NCBI GenBank assembly: GCA_964388965.1 | Contig: CAYMCP010000053.1 | Coordinates: 1-26,005 of the forward strand | From: Albibeggiatoa sp964388965 | GTDB lineage: Bacteria; Pseudomonadota; Gammaproteobacteria; Beggiatoales; Beggiatoaceae | DNA: 26,005 nt | Reading direction: 5' to 3' | Shown: piece by piece, positions 15,874 through 22,647 of the stretch | How the letters are laid out: each line of letters begins with the position of its first letter | Position numbering within the stretch: the stretch's first letter is position 1 | Notes under the pieces: model-generated | Told to the model about the DNA's origin: nothing | What the model saw: the letters and a program-made list of their open reading frames with translations, nothing else | Database searches by the model: none | Program-made: the position numbers and the translations under genes

Positions 15874-18800
15874 ATGTCACAGCTTGCCATCCAAAAATAT
15901 CATCAAAAACTTGAAAATCTTATTCAATACGGCGGTTCGCGGAATGAGGGTAGTATTCGCCGTGCGTTTGAGAGTTTGTTGGATGTGTATTGTCATAAGC
16001 ATCAGAAAGAACTGGTTGCAGAATTAGAGAAAGCGTCTAAATATGGCAATAAAATTAAATTTGACGGTGTGATAAAAGATGCGTTTCAAATGGATTGGGG
16101 TTATTGGGAAGCGAAAGATGAAAAAGATAATTTAGTCGAGGAGATACAAGCTAAATTTGCAAAAGGTTATCCAAATGATAATATTTTATTTGAAGATTCT
16201 AAAACTGCAATTTTAATTCAAGCAGGGCAGGAAGTCATACAAGTTGATATGCAAGACTGGAAAGCGTTAGATAAGTTGCTTAATCAGTTTTTTGCTTATG
16301 AACGCCCTAAAATTCAAGATTTTCATAAAGCGATTGCTGCATTTCAGGAAAATTTACCTACACTTTTAGATAGTTTTAGAAAAATGTTAGTCGAGCAGCA
16401 TCAGGAAAATAAGCTGTTTAAAGAGCAGTTTGATGCTTTATTTAAATTGTGTCGAAAATCAGTTAATCCTAATATTAATCAAGTAGATATTGATGAAATG
16501 ATGATTCAGCATATTTTGACTGAAGATATTTTTCTTACTGTGTTTAGTGAGCCAGATTTTCATCAGGACAATCCGATTGCCAGTGAGTTGTCAAAGGTAA
16601 TTAGGACGTTTTTTACTCGGGATAAGAAGCGTAATTTTTTAAATTCGATTCAGCATTTTTATAAAGCGATTCAGCAGAAAGCTACACAAATAGCTAATCA
16701 TCATGAAAAACAGAAGTTTTTGAAGGCGTTATATGAGCAGTTTTATAAAATTTATAATCCGAAAGGCGCAGACCGTTTGGGCATTGTGTATACGCCAAAT
16801 GAGATTGTGCGGTTTATGATTGAGAGTGTGGATGTGTTGTTGGATAAGCATAGTGGGGATTTTGGTTTTAATCGTTTGTTGGGTGATAAGGGTGTGGAGA
16901 TTTTAGACCCCGCGACGGGAACGGGTACGTTTGTGACTGAATTGATTGAGTATTTGCCAAAGTCGCAGTTGCGTTATAAGTATGAAAATGAGATTTATTG
17001 TAATGAAGTGTCTATTTTGCCTTATTATGTAGCGAATTTGAATATTGAGTATACTTTTAAACAAAAAATGGGGGAATATGTCACGTTTCCAAATATTTGT
17101 TTTGTGGATACGTTGGATAATATGGGTTTTGATTATGATTATCAGCATCAGCAGAAAAGTTTAGGTTATGAGGGTTTTAGTGAGGAAAATGCAGAACGAA
17201 TTGAGCGGCAGAATCAGGCTAAAATTTCGGTAATTATTGGAAATCCACCGTATAATGCAAATCAGCAGAATGAGAATGATAATAATAAGAATCGTAAGTA
17301 TGATGAGATTGATGAGGCGATTAAGCGCACGTACATTGATAAGAGTTCGGCGCAGAAAACTAAGATGTATGATATGTATACGCGGTTTATTCGTTGGGCA
17401 ACTAACCGATTGGATGATAAGGGAATTATTGCGTTTATTGTGAATCGGAGTTTTATTGATAGTCGGCAGGCGGATGGTTTGCGGCAGGCATTGGCGGAGG
17501 ATTTTGATGCGATTTATATTGTGGATACGCAGAGTGATGTACGCAAGAATCCAAAAATTTCAGGGACGCAGCATAATGTATTTGGGATTCAAACGGGTGT
17601 GGCAGTATTGTTTTTAGTGCGTTTTCAGCAGCAATCTGGGAAAAAGGCGCGAATTTGGTATAAATCGTTACCTGATGAGATGCCGCGTGGTGAAAAGTTG
17701 GCGTGGTTTACCAATGGTTTTAATGATATTAATTTTCAGCGCATCGAGCCAGATAAAAATCATAATTGGTTGAATCTCACGGATAATGATTTTGATGATT
17801 TGTTGCCTTTGATGTCTAAGCAAACCAAGGCGGCTAAAAGTTCAAAAGATGAGCAGGCTATTTTTAAATCTGTTTCTTTGGGTATTTCTACTAATCGTGA
17901 TGAATGGGTTTATGATTTTGATAAAAACGTAGCTCTTTCAAAAGCACATTTTTTTATTGATGAATACGCTAGATTAATTGATTTATGGAAAACTCAAAAA
18001 CAAGATTTAAATATTCATGATTTCTTAATTGAACATTCAAAAGTAAAAGTGACTCTTTTCTTTGAAAGGCATGTATCAGTTGGAAAAAAATTGCTTTTTG
18101 ACGCAAATAAGATAATAAAATCTACTTATAGACCTTTTGTACAAAAATACTCATATATAGATAAAATAATTGTTAATGCCCCTGGACAGAACTTTCAATT
18201 ATTTCCATTACCTAACAGCAATAATATGTCAATTTTACTTAGGTGGGGTAGTAGACAAAAATTTTCGGTTTTATCAGCATCAAATATTGCTAATCTTGAT
18301 GTATTTATTCCTGATGCAACTCTGTGCTTATCACTTTACCGCTACGAACAAGGCGAAAAAATAGAAAATATAACTGACTGGGGATTAAAACAATTTCGTG
18401 CGCATTATGCTGAAAACATCGAAAAAATAGACATCTTCCACTATGTTTATGCCGTTTTACACAATCCAGCTTATCGTGAAAAATATGCAATGAACTTAAA
18501 ACGAGATTATCCACGCATTCCATTTTACGATGACTTTAATCAATGGCGTGACTGGGGTAAAGCTTTGATGCAATTACATATCGACTATGAAAAAGTAGAA
18601 AAATACCCGCTTGACATCAAAAACACTAAATTACCTGCGCATAAACCCAATAAAGCCAAACTCAAAGCGGATAAAATCAATCACCGCATCATTTTAGACG
18701 ACGAAACCACTTTGCACGGCATCCCAGAAATCGCATGGACATACCAACTTGGCAACCGCAGCGCACTAGAATGGATACTTGATCAATACAAAGAAAAAAA

Positions 18801-18948
18801 ACCCAAAGACCCAACTATCCGCGAAAAATTCAACACCTATAAATTCGCTGATTACAAACCACAAGTGATTGAATTATTACAACGTATTTGCACCGTCAGC
18901 GTCGAAACCATGCAGATTATTCAAGCAATGCAAAAAAATGATTTTTGA
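15874..18948 (+). CDS. Single-chain restriction-modification enzyme (type IIG/ISP-like, no helicase)
   Basis: This 1024-residue protein combines nuclease and methyltransferase. The N-terminal PD-(D/E)XK nuclease shows D64 and E79-A80-K81 (YWEAKD). A helical linker (about 110-330) follows. The N6-adenine methyltransferase has motif I ILDPATGTGTF near 345-355 and motif IV NPPYN near 457-461. Residues about 600-880 should be the target-recognition domain, and the C-terminus (from about 890) matches the end region of ISP enzymes. Full ISP enzymes such as LlaGI have a helicase between nuclease and methyltransferase; none is present here, so cutting without translocation, as in type IIG, is likely. 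Base and codon use shift in 17870-18330 (many AGA, ATA), as if the recognition domain had been swapped. It is bounded by repeat copies 1 and 2. No strong ribosome site is seen at the ATG. Confidence 0.85.
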   Translation: MSQLAIQKYHQKLENLIQYGGSRNEGSIRRAFESLLDVYCHKHQKELVAELEKASKYGNKIKFDGVIKDAFQMDWGYWEAKDEKDNLVEEIQAKFAKGYPNDNILFEDSKTAILIQAGQEVIQVDMQDWKALDKLLNQFFAYERPKIQDFHKAIAAFQENLPTLLDSFRKMLVEQHQENKLFKEQFDALFKLCRKSVNPNINQVDIDEMMIQHILTEDIFLTVFSEPDFHQDNPIASELSKVIRTFFTRDKKRNFLNSIQHFYKAIQQKATQIANHHEKQKFLKALYEQFYKIYNPKGADRLGIVYTPNEIVRFMIESVDVLLDKHSGDFGFNRLLGDKGVEILDPATGTGTFVTELIEYLPKSQLRYKYENEIYCNEVSILPYYVANLNIEYTFKQKMGEYVTFPNICFVDTLDNMGFDYDYQHQQKSLGYEGFSEENAERIERQNQAKISVIIGNPPYNANQQNENDNNKNRKYDEIDEAIKRTYIDKSSAQKTKMYDMYTRFIRWATNRLDDKGIIAFIVNRSFIDSRQADGLRQALAEDFDAIYIVDTQSDVRKNPKISGTQHNVFGIQTGVAVLFLVRFQQQSGKKARIWYKSLPDEMPRGEKLAWFTNGFNDINFQRIEPDKNHNWLNLTDNDFDDLLPLMSKQTKAAKSSKDEQAIFKSVSLGISTNRDEWVYDFDKNVALSKAHFFIDEYARLIDLWKTQKQDLNIHDFLIEHSKVKVTLFFERHVSVGKKLLFDANKIIKSTYRPFVQKYSYIDKIIVNAPGQNFQLFPLPNSNNMSILLRWGSRQKFSVLSASNIANLDVFIPDATLCLSLYRYEQGEKIENITDWGLKQFRAHYAENIEKIDIFHYVYAVLHNPAYREKYAMNLKRDYPRIPFYDDFNQWRDWGKALMQLHIDYEKVEKYPLDIKNTKLPAHKPNKAKLKADKINHRIILDDETTLHGIPEIAWTYQLGNRSALEWILDQYKEKKPKDPTIREKFNTYKFADYKPQVIELLQRICTVSVETMQIIQAMQKNDF

Positions 18949-18949
18949 T

Positions 18950-19024
18950 GCAAATATTCTGAAATGCACGGCAGTGGGTCGTTTTTGCTAAACTGAGAGG
19001 TATGAGCTTGGCTTGTGCCTCTTT
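18950..19024 (+). repeat. purL-tail repeat, copy 2
   Basis: Starts one base after the restriction gene stop. The PurL-like frame reads Q-I-F-stop-N-A-R-Q-W-V, so the PurL end is decayed. The hairpin AGAGGTAT/GTGCCTCT is intact and followed by TT. It leads into the antitoxin gene at 19052. Confidence 0.85.
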
Positions 19025-19051
19025 GAATAACTGGTAACGGAGAATATATCA

Positions 19052-19303
19052 ATGAATACCATAGAATTTGAAGCAAAAATTGAAGATGGAATCATTGTTA
19101 TTCCTAAAAATCTACAGAATCAAATCACGCAATATGTAAAAGTGATAGTCAGCAGTCAATCAACTCAACCAAAAACGGCTCAGCAACCAACCGCATTAGA
19201 AAAGTTGCAGGCTTCGGGTTTAGTGGGTTGTGGGCAAGGTGATAGCCATTTGTCGGAAAATTATAAGACGGAATTGCAAAATATTTTAGATGAGAAAATG
19301 TAA
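19052..19303 (+). CDS. Antitoxin of a VapBC-type pair (AbrB-like N-terminus)
   Basis: This 83-residue protein starts 27 bases after repeat copy 2, with a GGAG ribosome site. The N-terminus (IEFEAKIEDGIIVIPKNLQN) resembles the swapped-hairpin/AbrB-like DNA-binding half seen in PIN-toxin partners. The C-terminal half (LEKLQASGLVGCGQGDSHLS...) would be the toxin-binding tail. Its TAA overlaps the toxin ATG (TAATG), as expected for a coupled pair. The toxin frame is broken by an amber codon, so the antitoxin now has no full-length partner here. Family assignment is by resemblance only. Confidence 0.75.
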   Translation: MNTIEFEAKIEDGIIVIPKNLQNQITQYVKVIVSSQSTQPKTAQQPTALEKLQASGLVGCGQGDSHLSENYKTELQNILDEKM

Positions 19304-19716
19304 TGATTATCGTTGATACGGGGTTTTAGGTTGCTATTATTAACCAAAAAGACAAACACCACGCGTCAGCAAAATTATGTTTAAGCGAGATACGAGAGCC
19401 ACTTATCACAACTTATCCTGTCATTACTGAAACATGTCACTTATTGTTAAAAAGGGTAGGAAAATCTGCTCTGCAACGCTTTATTGAAAACTATACACAA
19501 GGTGTATTTGAGGTATTCTCACTACAAAACTATCATGCGAACCGCTTGGGTGAATTGATGTTTCAATATGCTGACTTACCAATAGATTTTGCTGATGCTT
19601 CATTGATTATACTCGCAGAAGAAATGAATGATGGTCGTATATTATCTACAGATAAACGAGATTTTACGATTTATCGTTGGAAGCAAACATATTGTTTTGA
19701 TAATTTACTGTTATAG
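19303..19716 (+). pseudogene. PIN-domain toxin (VapC-like) with amber codon 9
   Basis: From the ATG at 19303 the frame reads MIIVDTGF, then TAG (19327-19329), then VAIINQKDKHH and an otherwise intact PIN domain to the stop at 19714-19716. The family normally has Trp at this position (DTGFW), so one G-to-A change (TGG to TAG) explains it. Acidic residues expected of the ribonuclease site are still present: D5, the Glu of VITETCH, and the Asp of IDFADAS and STDKRDF. The first Asp lies before the stop, so re-initiation downstream (for example TTG at 19444) would give an inactive protein. Toxin loss with the antitoxin kept is typical decay of TA pairs. Amber read-through cannot be excluded from sequence. 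Confidence 0.88.
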
Positions 19717-19792
19717 CAAATGTTCTGGAATGCACGGCGTTGGGTCGGGTAGTTTTTGCTAAGAGGTATGGGCTTTGGCTTGTGCCTCTTTT
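19716..19792 (+). repeat. purL-tail repeat, copy 3
   Basis: The sequence immediately after the toxin stop reads in frame Q-M-F-W-N-A-R-R-W-V-G-stop, the exact end expected of PurL. Then comes TTTTTGCTAAGAGG and the hairpin AAGAGGTAT/GTGCCTCTT (nine pairs including two G-U) with a TTTT tail. It is nearly identical to copy 5. Confidence 0.9.
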
Positions 19793-19816
19793 AAATCTAT
19801 TTTAAGGAGTCAATTT

Positions 19817-20104
19817 ATGAATTTAGCCGAACAAATCTCACATCATGCGCAAGCATTACCAACACCTATGCAGCAAGAATTATGGGCATTTGTACAATTT
19901 TTAGAGTTTCGTTTACAGCAGCAAACTTTGAAAGCAGCGAATACAAATGAAGAGTTTTCCTCACTTTCTGATTCTGAACAATTGCGTCCTATGCCTGTAG
20001 GAGCAGGTCAATATTCAAGTGAACATTCCAATATATCAAAACAGGCTAATTCATTGTTATTTAGAGAAAAAATAGCAGATATTCTGAAGCGTCAAAACTC
20101 ATGA
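19817..20104 (+). CDS. DUF2281-type antitoxin
   Basis: The ATG at 19817 with AAGGAG gives 95 residues beginning MNLAEQISHHAQALPTPMQQ; the open frame extends upstream to 19775 only because it runs through the repeat. The N-terminal helices (LPTPMQQELWAFVQFLEFRLQ) are the DUF2281 signature found in antitoxins paired with PIN toxins. The C-terminal part (residues 45-95) is polar and would wrap the toxin. TCATGA overlaps the toxin start at 20101. Two truncated copies of this gene, identical or nearly so over the first 36 or so codons, lie at 21714 and 22498. Confidence 0.82.
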   Translation: MNLAEQISHHAQALPTPMQQELWAFVQFLEFRLQQQTLKAANTNEEFSSLSDSEQLRPMPVGAGQYSSEHSNISKQANSLLFREKIADILKRQNS

Positions 20105-20526
20105 AATTGGTTGCTGATACAGGTGGTTTATACGCTATTTACGATAAGAAAGATGATTATCATGAATCAGTTATGTCTGTTATACAACAAGCTAATATTG
20201 AGGCTATTGTTATACCTGATTTGTTGTTAGCGGAAATCTGTTATTTGCTACATCATTTCCTTGGAACACAAGCTGAAATTGATTTTTTACAAGGTATTTT
20301 AAATGGGGCTTATCAACTCTATCGCTTGGACTTAGTAGATATTCGTCGCTGTCAAATGCTACTCAAGCAATATCGTGATTTGCAGTTAGGTATAGCAGAT
20401 GTTTCAGTCATGGCGACTGCTGAGCGTCTTAATAGCCAACATATTTTAACGATTGATGAGCGTGATTTTCGAGCGGTTAAACTTAAACAACCATTGTTCC
20501 TCTATCCTTCAGACTTCTGTGTTTAA
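20101..20526 (+). CDS. PIN-domain toxin (VapC family)
   Basis: This 141-residue PIN-domain ribonuclease has the full set of acidic metal-binding residues: D6 (LVADTGG), E45 (LLAEICYLL), D100 (GIADVSV) and D119 (LTIDERDF). It overlaps the DUF2281 antitoxin gene by four bases, so the two are translated together. Proteins of this kind cleave RNA and stop growth when the antitoxin is lost. The target RNA is not predictable. It is the only apparently intact plus-strand TA pair in the zone. Confidence 0.88.
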   Translation: MKLVADTGGLYAIYDKKDDYHESVMSVIQQANIEAIVIPDLLLAEICYLLHHFLGTQAEIDFLQGILNGAYQLYRLDLVDIRRCQMLLKQYRDLQLGIADVSVMATAERLNSQHILTIDERDFRAVKLKQPLFLYPSDFCV

Positions 20527-20552
20527 AACGATAGAATCGAACGAAGGTAAAA

Positions 20553-20762
20553 ATGAAATTATTTGATGTTGTTGCATTAACTGAGGATTTACCCAATGTT
20601 TGCTTACAAATTGGACAAGTGGGTACAATTGTCGAAGTTTATGAAAATAATGTATTTGAAGTTGAATTTTGCAATGTGAAAGGTCAAGCGTATGCTTTGG
20701 AAACATTAAATGCTTCACAGCTTATGAATTTACATTATAAACCTGTGAAAAAAGCTGCTTGA
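20553..20762 (+). CDS. DUF4926-domain small protein
   Basis: This 69-residue protein matches DUF4926 from end to end: KLFDVVALTEDLP, then IGQVGTIVEVYENNVFEVEF, then LNASQLM. It is a small beta-barrel-like fold with no catalytic residues. Such genes are common in TA-rich zones of cyanobacteria and large gammaproteobacteria, often beside toxin-like partners, and may be antitoxins or immunity factors. Here it follows the PIN toxin by 26 bases with an AAGG site and has no obvious toxin of its own. Its stop codon runs directly into repeat copy 4. Confidence 0.82.
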   Translation: MKLFDVVALTEDLPNVCLQIGQVGTIVEVYENNVFEVEFCNVKGQAYALETLNASQLMNLHYKPVKKAA

Positions 20763-20841
20763 AATAGTCTGGAATGCACAGCGTTGGCTTGGGTCGTTTT
20801 TGCTAAACTGAGAGGTATGGGCTTTGGCTTGTGCCTCTTTT
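20761..20841 (+). repeat. purL-tail repeat, copy 4
   Basis: Begins within the DUF4926 stop codon. The PurL-like frame reads V-W-N-A-Q-R-W-L-G and then TCG in place of the TAG stop. The hairpin AGAGGTAT/GTGCCTCT is intact. The final TT of the repeat forms two bases of the stop codon (on the minus strand) of the reversed PIN gene, so the next cassette is joined flush to the repeat end. Confidence 0.85.
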
Positions 20842-21211
20842 AATGTTGTTGTAGGTATTTATTCAGTTTTTCATCAAAAGTAAGCACTTCTCTTTGTTCA
20901 ACAATATGATATGCCCACAGTAGTGAATCAACAAAGTCCAATTGAGTAGCTGCATAAAGCTCTAACCCCTTTATGAATACCTCTTTTTTATCAATCGTAA
21001 TGATTTTTTCACTGATAATTTCACAAAGTGATTGAGCTATATCTTGTCTTGGCACTTCGTATACTTTTTGTAACACATAAACGACTTCACAGGCTGCTTC
21101 TATCGGTAGCTCTAGGTTTTGTTGTTCAAGAATTTCTGCGGCTTTAGCTGAAAGTTGTGGATGGTCATTGAGTAGGTAGCGTAAGACAATATTTGCATCA
21201 ACTATTGCCAT
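20840..21211 (-). CDS. PIN-domain toxin (VapC family), reversed cassette
   Basis: This 123-residue PIN nuclease has D5 (AIVDANIVL), E42 (AACEVVYVL), D95 (LDFVDSLLW) and the last Asp in LTFDEKL, so it looks active. It is the only TA pair of the zone on the minus strand. Its antitoxin gene precedes it and overlaps by 14 bases. Its stop codon is built from the last two bases of the plus-strand repeat copy 4 plus an A. RNA target unknown. Confidence 0.86.
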   Translation of the reverse strand: MAIVDANIVLRYLLNDHPQLSAKAAEILEQQNLELPIEAACEVVYVLQKVYEVPRQDIAQSLCEIISEKIITIDKKEVFIKGLELYAATQLDFVDSLLWAYHIVEQREVLTFDEKLNKYLQQH

Positions 21212-21431
21212 GTTTTTCTTCCATTACTGTCAGCCACGCATTATTTTCAGAATCAGTTAACGTAGGGTTTGCATATTGACTTAAACATCCGCGTAAACTC
21301 TTTTTTTGAGTTGTATTTTTATGTTGTACGGGTAACACAATAATTTCAACTTCTTTTCCCCAATATTTTTCAGGTAGTTGAATATTGATTAATCCATTAT
21401 GTGCTGTTTGCACTGTGTGAATTGCATTCAT
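21198..21431 (-). CDS. Antitoxin of the reversed PIN pair
   Basis: This 77-residue protein has an N-terminal beta-hairpin region (AHNGLINIQLPEKYWGKEVEI) like AbrB/SpoVT-type or related antitoxins, and a C-terminal tail (SLRGCLSQYANPTLTDSEN) that probably blocks the PIN active site. It overlaps the toxin start by 14 bases. An AGGAT ribosome site lies upstream. An inverted repeat TATCCT...AGGATA (21440-21445 with 21467-21472) lies upstream of the gene and is a candidate operator for autoregulation. Family assignment is by resemblance. Confidence 0.75.
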   Translation of the reverse strand: MNAIHTVQTAHNGLINIQLPEKYWGKEVEIIVLPVQHKNTTQKKSLRGCLSQYANPTLTDSENNAWLTVMEEKHGNS

Positions 21432-21439
21432 GTTCGGCT

Positions 21440-21472
21440 TATCCTTTGATAATAATACCTTCTTTTAGGATA
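21440..21472. promoter_or_regulatory. Candidate operator of the reversed TA pair
   Basis: TATCCT and AGGATA arms separated by 21 bases, just upstream of the antitoxin ATG. The downstream arm also contains the ribosome site. This placement is usual for TA autoregulation; it is suggested by position only. Confidence 0.35.
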
Positions 21473-21520
21473 TAATTAGATAGTTGAAACAGCAAGCATT
21501 TAATTAAAATACATTGGTTT

Positions 21521-21649
21521 ATGACCATGATGCCACATCCTGAACGTATCTTTTTGACTTCACAACTTTCTTATCTCTCTGAAACATGGACAGAAAAACA
21601 AAGCCCTTGGATGCAGATGTTTTGGAATGCACGGCGTTGGATCGGGTAG
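21521..21649 (+). pseudogene. purL: Detached 3' end of purL (42 codons)
   Basis: The frame reads MTMMPHPERIFLTSQ..., ends QSPWMQMFWNARRWIG and stops at TAG 21647-21649. This is the C-terminus of phosphoribosylformylglycinamidine synthase, whose glutaminase domain ends MPHPERVFRTxQ...SPWMxMFxNARxWxG. Only this tail is present: an in-frame stop occurs at 21485-21487 and the sequence between shows no PurL residues. No purL gene is in the window. The fragment includes the catalytic-domain HPE motif but cannot function. Its last codons are the 5' part of repeat copy 5, which reveals the origin of the whole repeat family. Confidence 0.9.
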
Positions 21650-21689
21650 TTTTTGCTAAGAGGTATGGGCTTTGGCTTGTGCCTCTTTT
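21613..21689 (+). repeat. purL-tail repeat, copy 5 (still attached to a purL fragment)
   Basis: Last PurL codons Q-M-F-W-N-A-R-R-W-I-G-stop, then TTTTTGCTAAGAGG and the terminator-like hairpin AAGAGGTAT/GTGCCTCTT with a TTTT tail. With the following 137 bases it is a near-perfect duplicate of copy 3 plus the start of the DUF2281 gene. Confidence 0.92.
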
Positions 21690-21713
21690 AAATCTATTTT
21701 AAGGAGTCAATTT

Positions 21714-21830
21714 ATGAATTTAGCCGAACAAATCTCACATCATGCGCAAGCATTACCAACACCTATGCAGCAAGAATTATGGGCATTTGTGCAATTTTTA
21801 GAGTTTCGTTTACAGCAGCAAACTTTCTAA
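21714..21830 (+). pseudogene. Truncated DUF2281 antitoxin gene (38 codons)
   Basis: ATG with AAGGAG, identical in protein to the first 37 residues of the antitoxin at 19817 (MNLAEQISHHAQALPTPM...LQQQT), then Phe and TAA. The toxin-binding tail and the toxin gene are missing. The next gene is the Uma2-like gene at 21888. Confidence 0.88.
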
Positions 21831-21887
21831 AACCTTACTATCTATCATGCTAAACTTCCATAATAAAATATCAAACGGATAAATATC

Positions 21888-22367
21888 ATGCACACTCAGC
21901 TAGCGATAGACATACCTTATCCTATGCAATATAACGACTTAGGAGAGGAAGAAATTTTGGGGTCACGTAATCATTCTTATTTGCAAACTATTTTAGGTGC
22001 AGAGTTACTTAAATTGGAAAAGTTTACTGTGTATACAGAACTCTCACTTGATATTAATGGCAAAGAATACAAGCCTGATTTAGCACTTTATCCTCTTGAG
22101 CAGCAACCCTTAGATTTTCTTGAAGATGAATTACGCATGACTGATATGCCTTTATGTGCGATAGAAATTCTCTCACCACGCCAATTTATGGAAAGTATTA
22201 CGGATAAATTTAAAGTATATTTTGCAGCAGGGATTCAATCTTGTTGGTTAGTCATTCCTACAACTCGCATGGTTTTGGTGTATCACGATATGCAAAACAT
22301 AAAACCCTTCAATGCAGGAAAAATTGTAGACGAAGCTCTAAGTATAGAATTACCTTTACCTTTTTAG
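21888..22367 (+). CDS. Uma2/DUF820-family nuclease-like protein
   Basis: This 159-residue protein of the Uma2 (DUF820) family has a PD-(D/E)XK-type restriction-endonuclease fold. Seen are an N-terminal E-rich segment, SLDINGKEYKPDLALYP with the first metal Asp, AIEILSPRQ with the Glu, then the DKFKVYFAAGIQSCWLVIP helix-strand typical of the family. These genes are abundant in cyanobacteria and large gammaproteobacteria and often move with TA genes; their biological role is not settled. The ribosome site is weak. It sits between repeat copies 5 and 6. Confidence 0.88.
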   Translation: MHTQLAIDIPYPMQYNDLGEEEILGSRNHSYLQTILGAELLKLEKFTVYTELSLDINGKEYKPDLALYPLEQQPLDFLEDELRMTDMPLCAIEILSPRQFMESITDKFKVYFAAGIQSCWLVIPTTRMVLVYHDMQNIKPFNAGKIVDEALSIELPLPF

Positions 22368-22400
22368 GAATTGTTTGTATTTATTCTGAAAAAATTAAGA

Positions 22401-22473
22401 TACTCAGAGTGTACAGCATTGAGTTGGGTCGTTTTTGCTAAACTGAGAGGTATGAGCTTGGCTTGTGCCTCTT
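22401..22473 (+). repeat. purL-tail repeat, copy 6 (array right end)
   Basis: The PurL-coding part is decayed (CAGAGTGTACAGCATTGAG), then GTTGGGTCG-TTTTTGCTAAACTG and the intact hairpin AGAGGTAT/GTGCCTCT. It shares ATTGAGTTGGGT only with copy 1, the other end of the array. It leads into a remnant DUF2281 gene at 22498. Confidence 0.82.
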
Positions 22474-22497
22474 GGTAAAATGAATCTATTTTGAGGA

Positions 22498-22647
22498 ATG
22501 AATTTAGCTGAACAAATCTCACATCATGCGCAAGCATTACCATCTCCTATGCAGCAAGAATTATGGGCATTTGTACAATTTTTAGAGTTTCGTTTACAGC
22601 AACAAACTTTGGATGCAGCGAATACAGTCGAAACAAATTCTTATTGA
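22498..22647 (+). pseudogene. Truncated DUF2281 antitoxin gene (49 codons)
   Basis: The first 36 residues match the antitoxin at 19817 except one Thr-to-Ser change (ALPSPM); a different short tail (LDAANTVETNSY) then ends at TGA. GAGG precedes the ATG but only by a few bases, because the leader seen after copies 3 and 5 is shortened here. It is followed directly by the remnant of an unrelated-type PIN toxin, as if a deletion had fused the two. Confidence 0.82.

Noticed and set aside
19775..19816. N-terminal extension of the DUF2281 antitoxin (MACASFKS...)
   Set aside because: The extension is translated repeat sequence; AAGGAG and the conserved MNLAEQ start at 19817 fix the true start.
15711..22473. 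Integron cassette array (repeats contain GTTGGGT, which fits the attC core GTTRRRY)
   Set aside because: No matching RYYYAAC partner at attC spacing, the conserved part lies on the wrong side of the core, no intI is present, and the 5' half is explained by PurL coding sequence.
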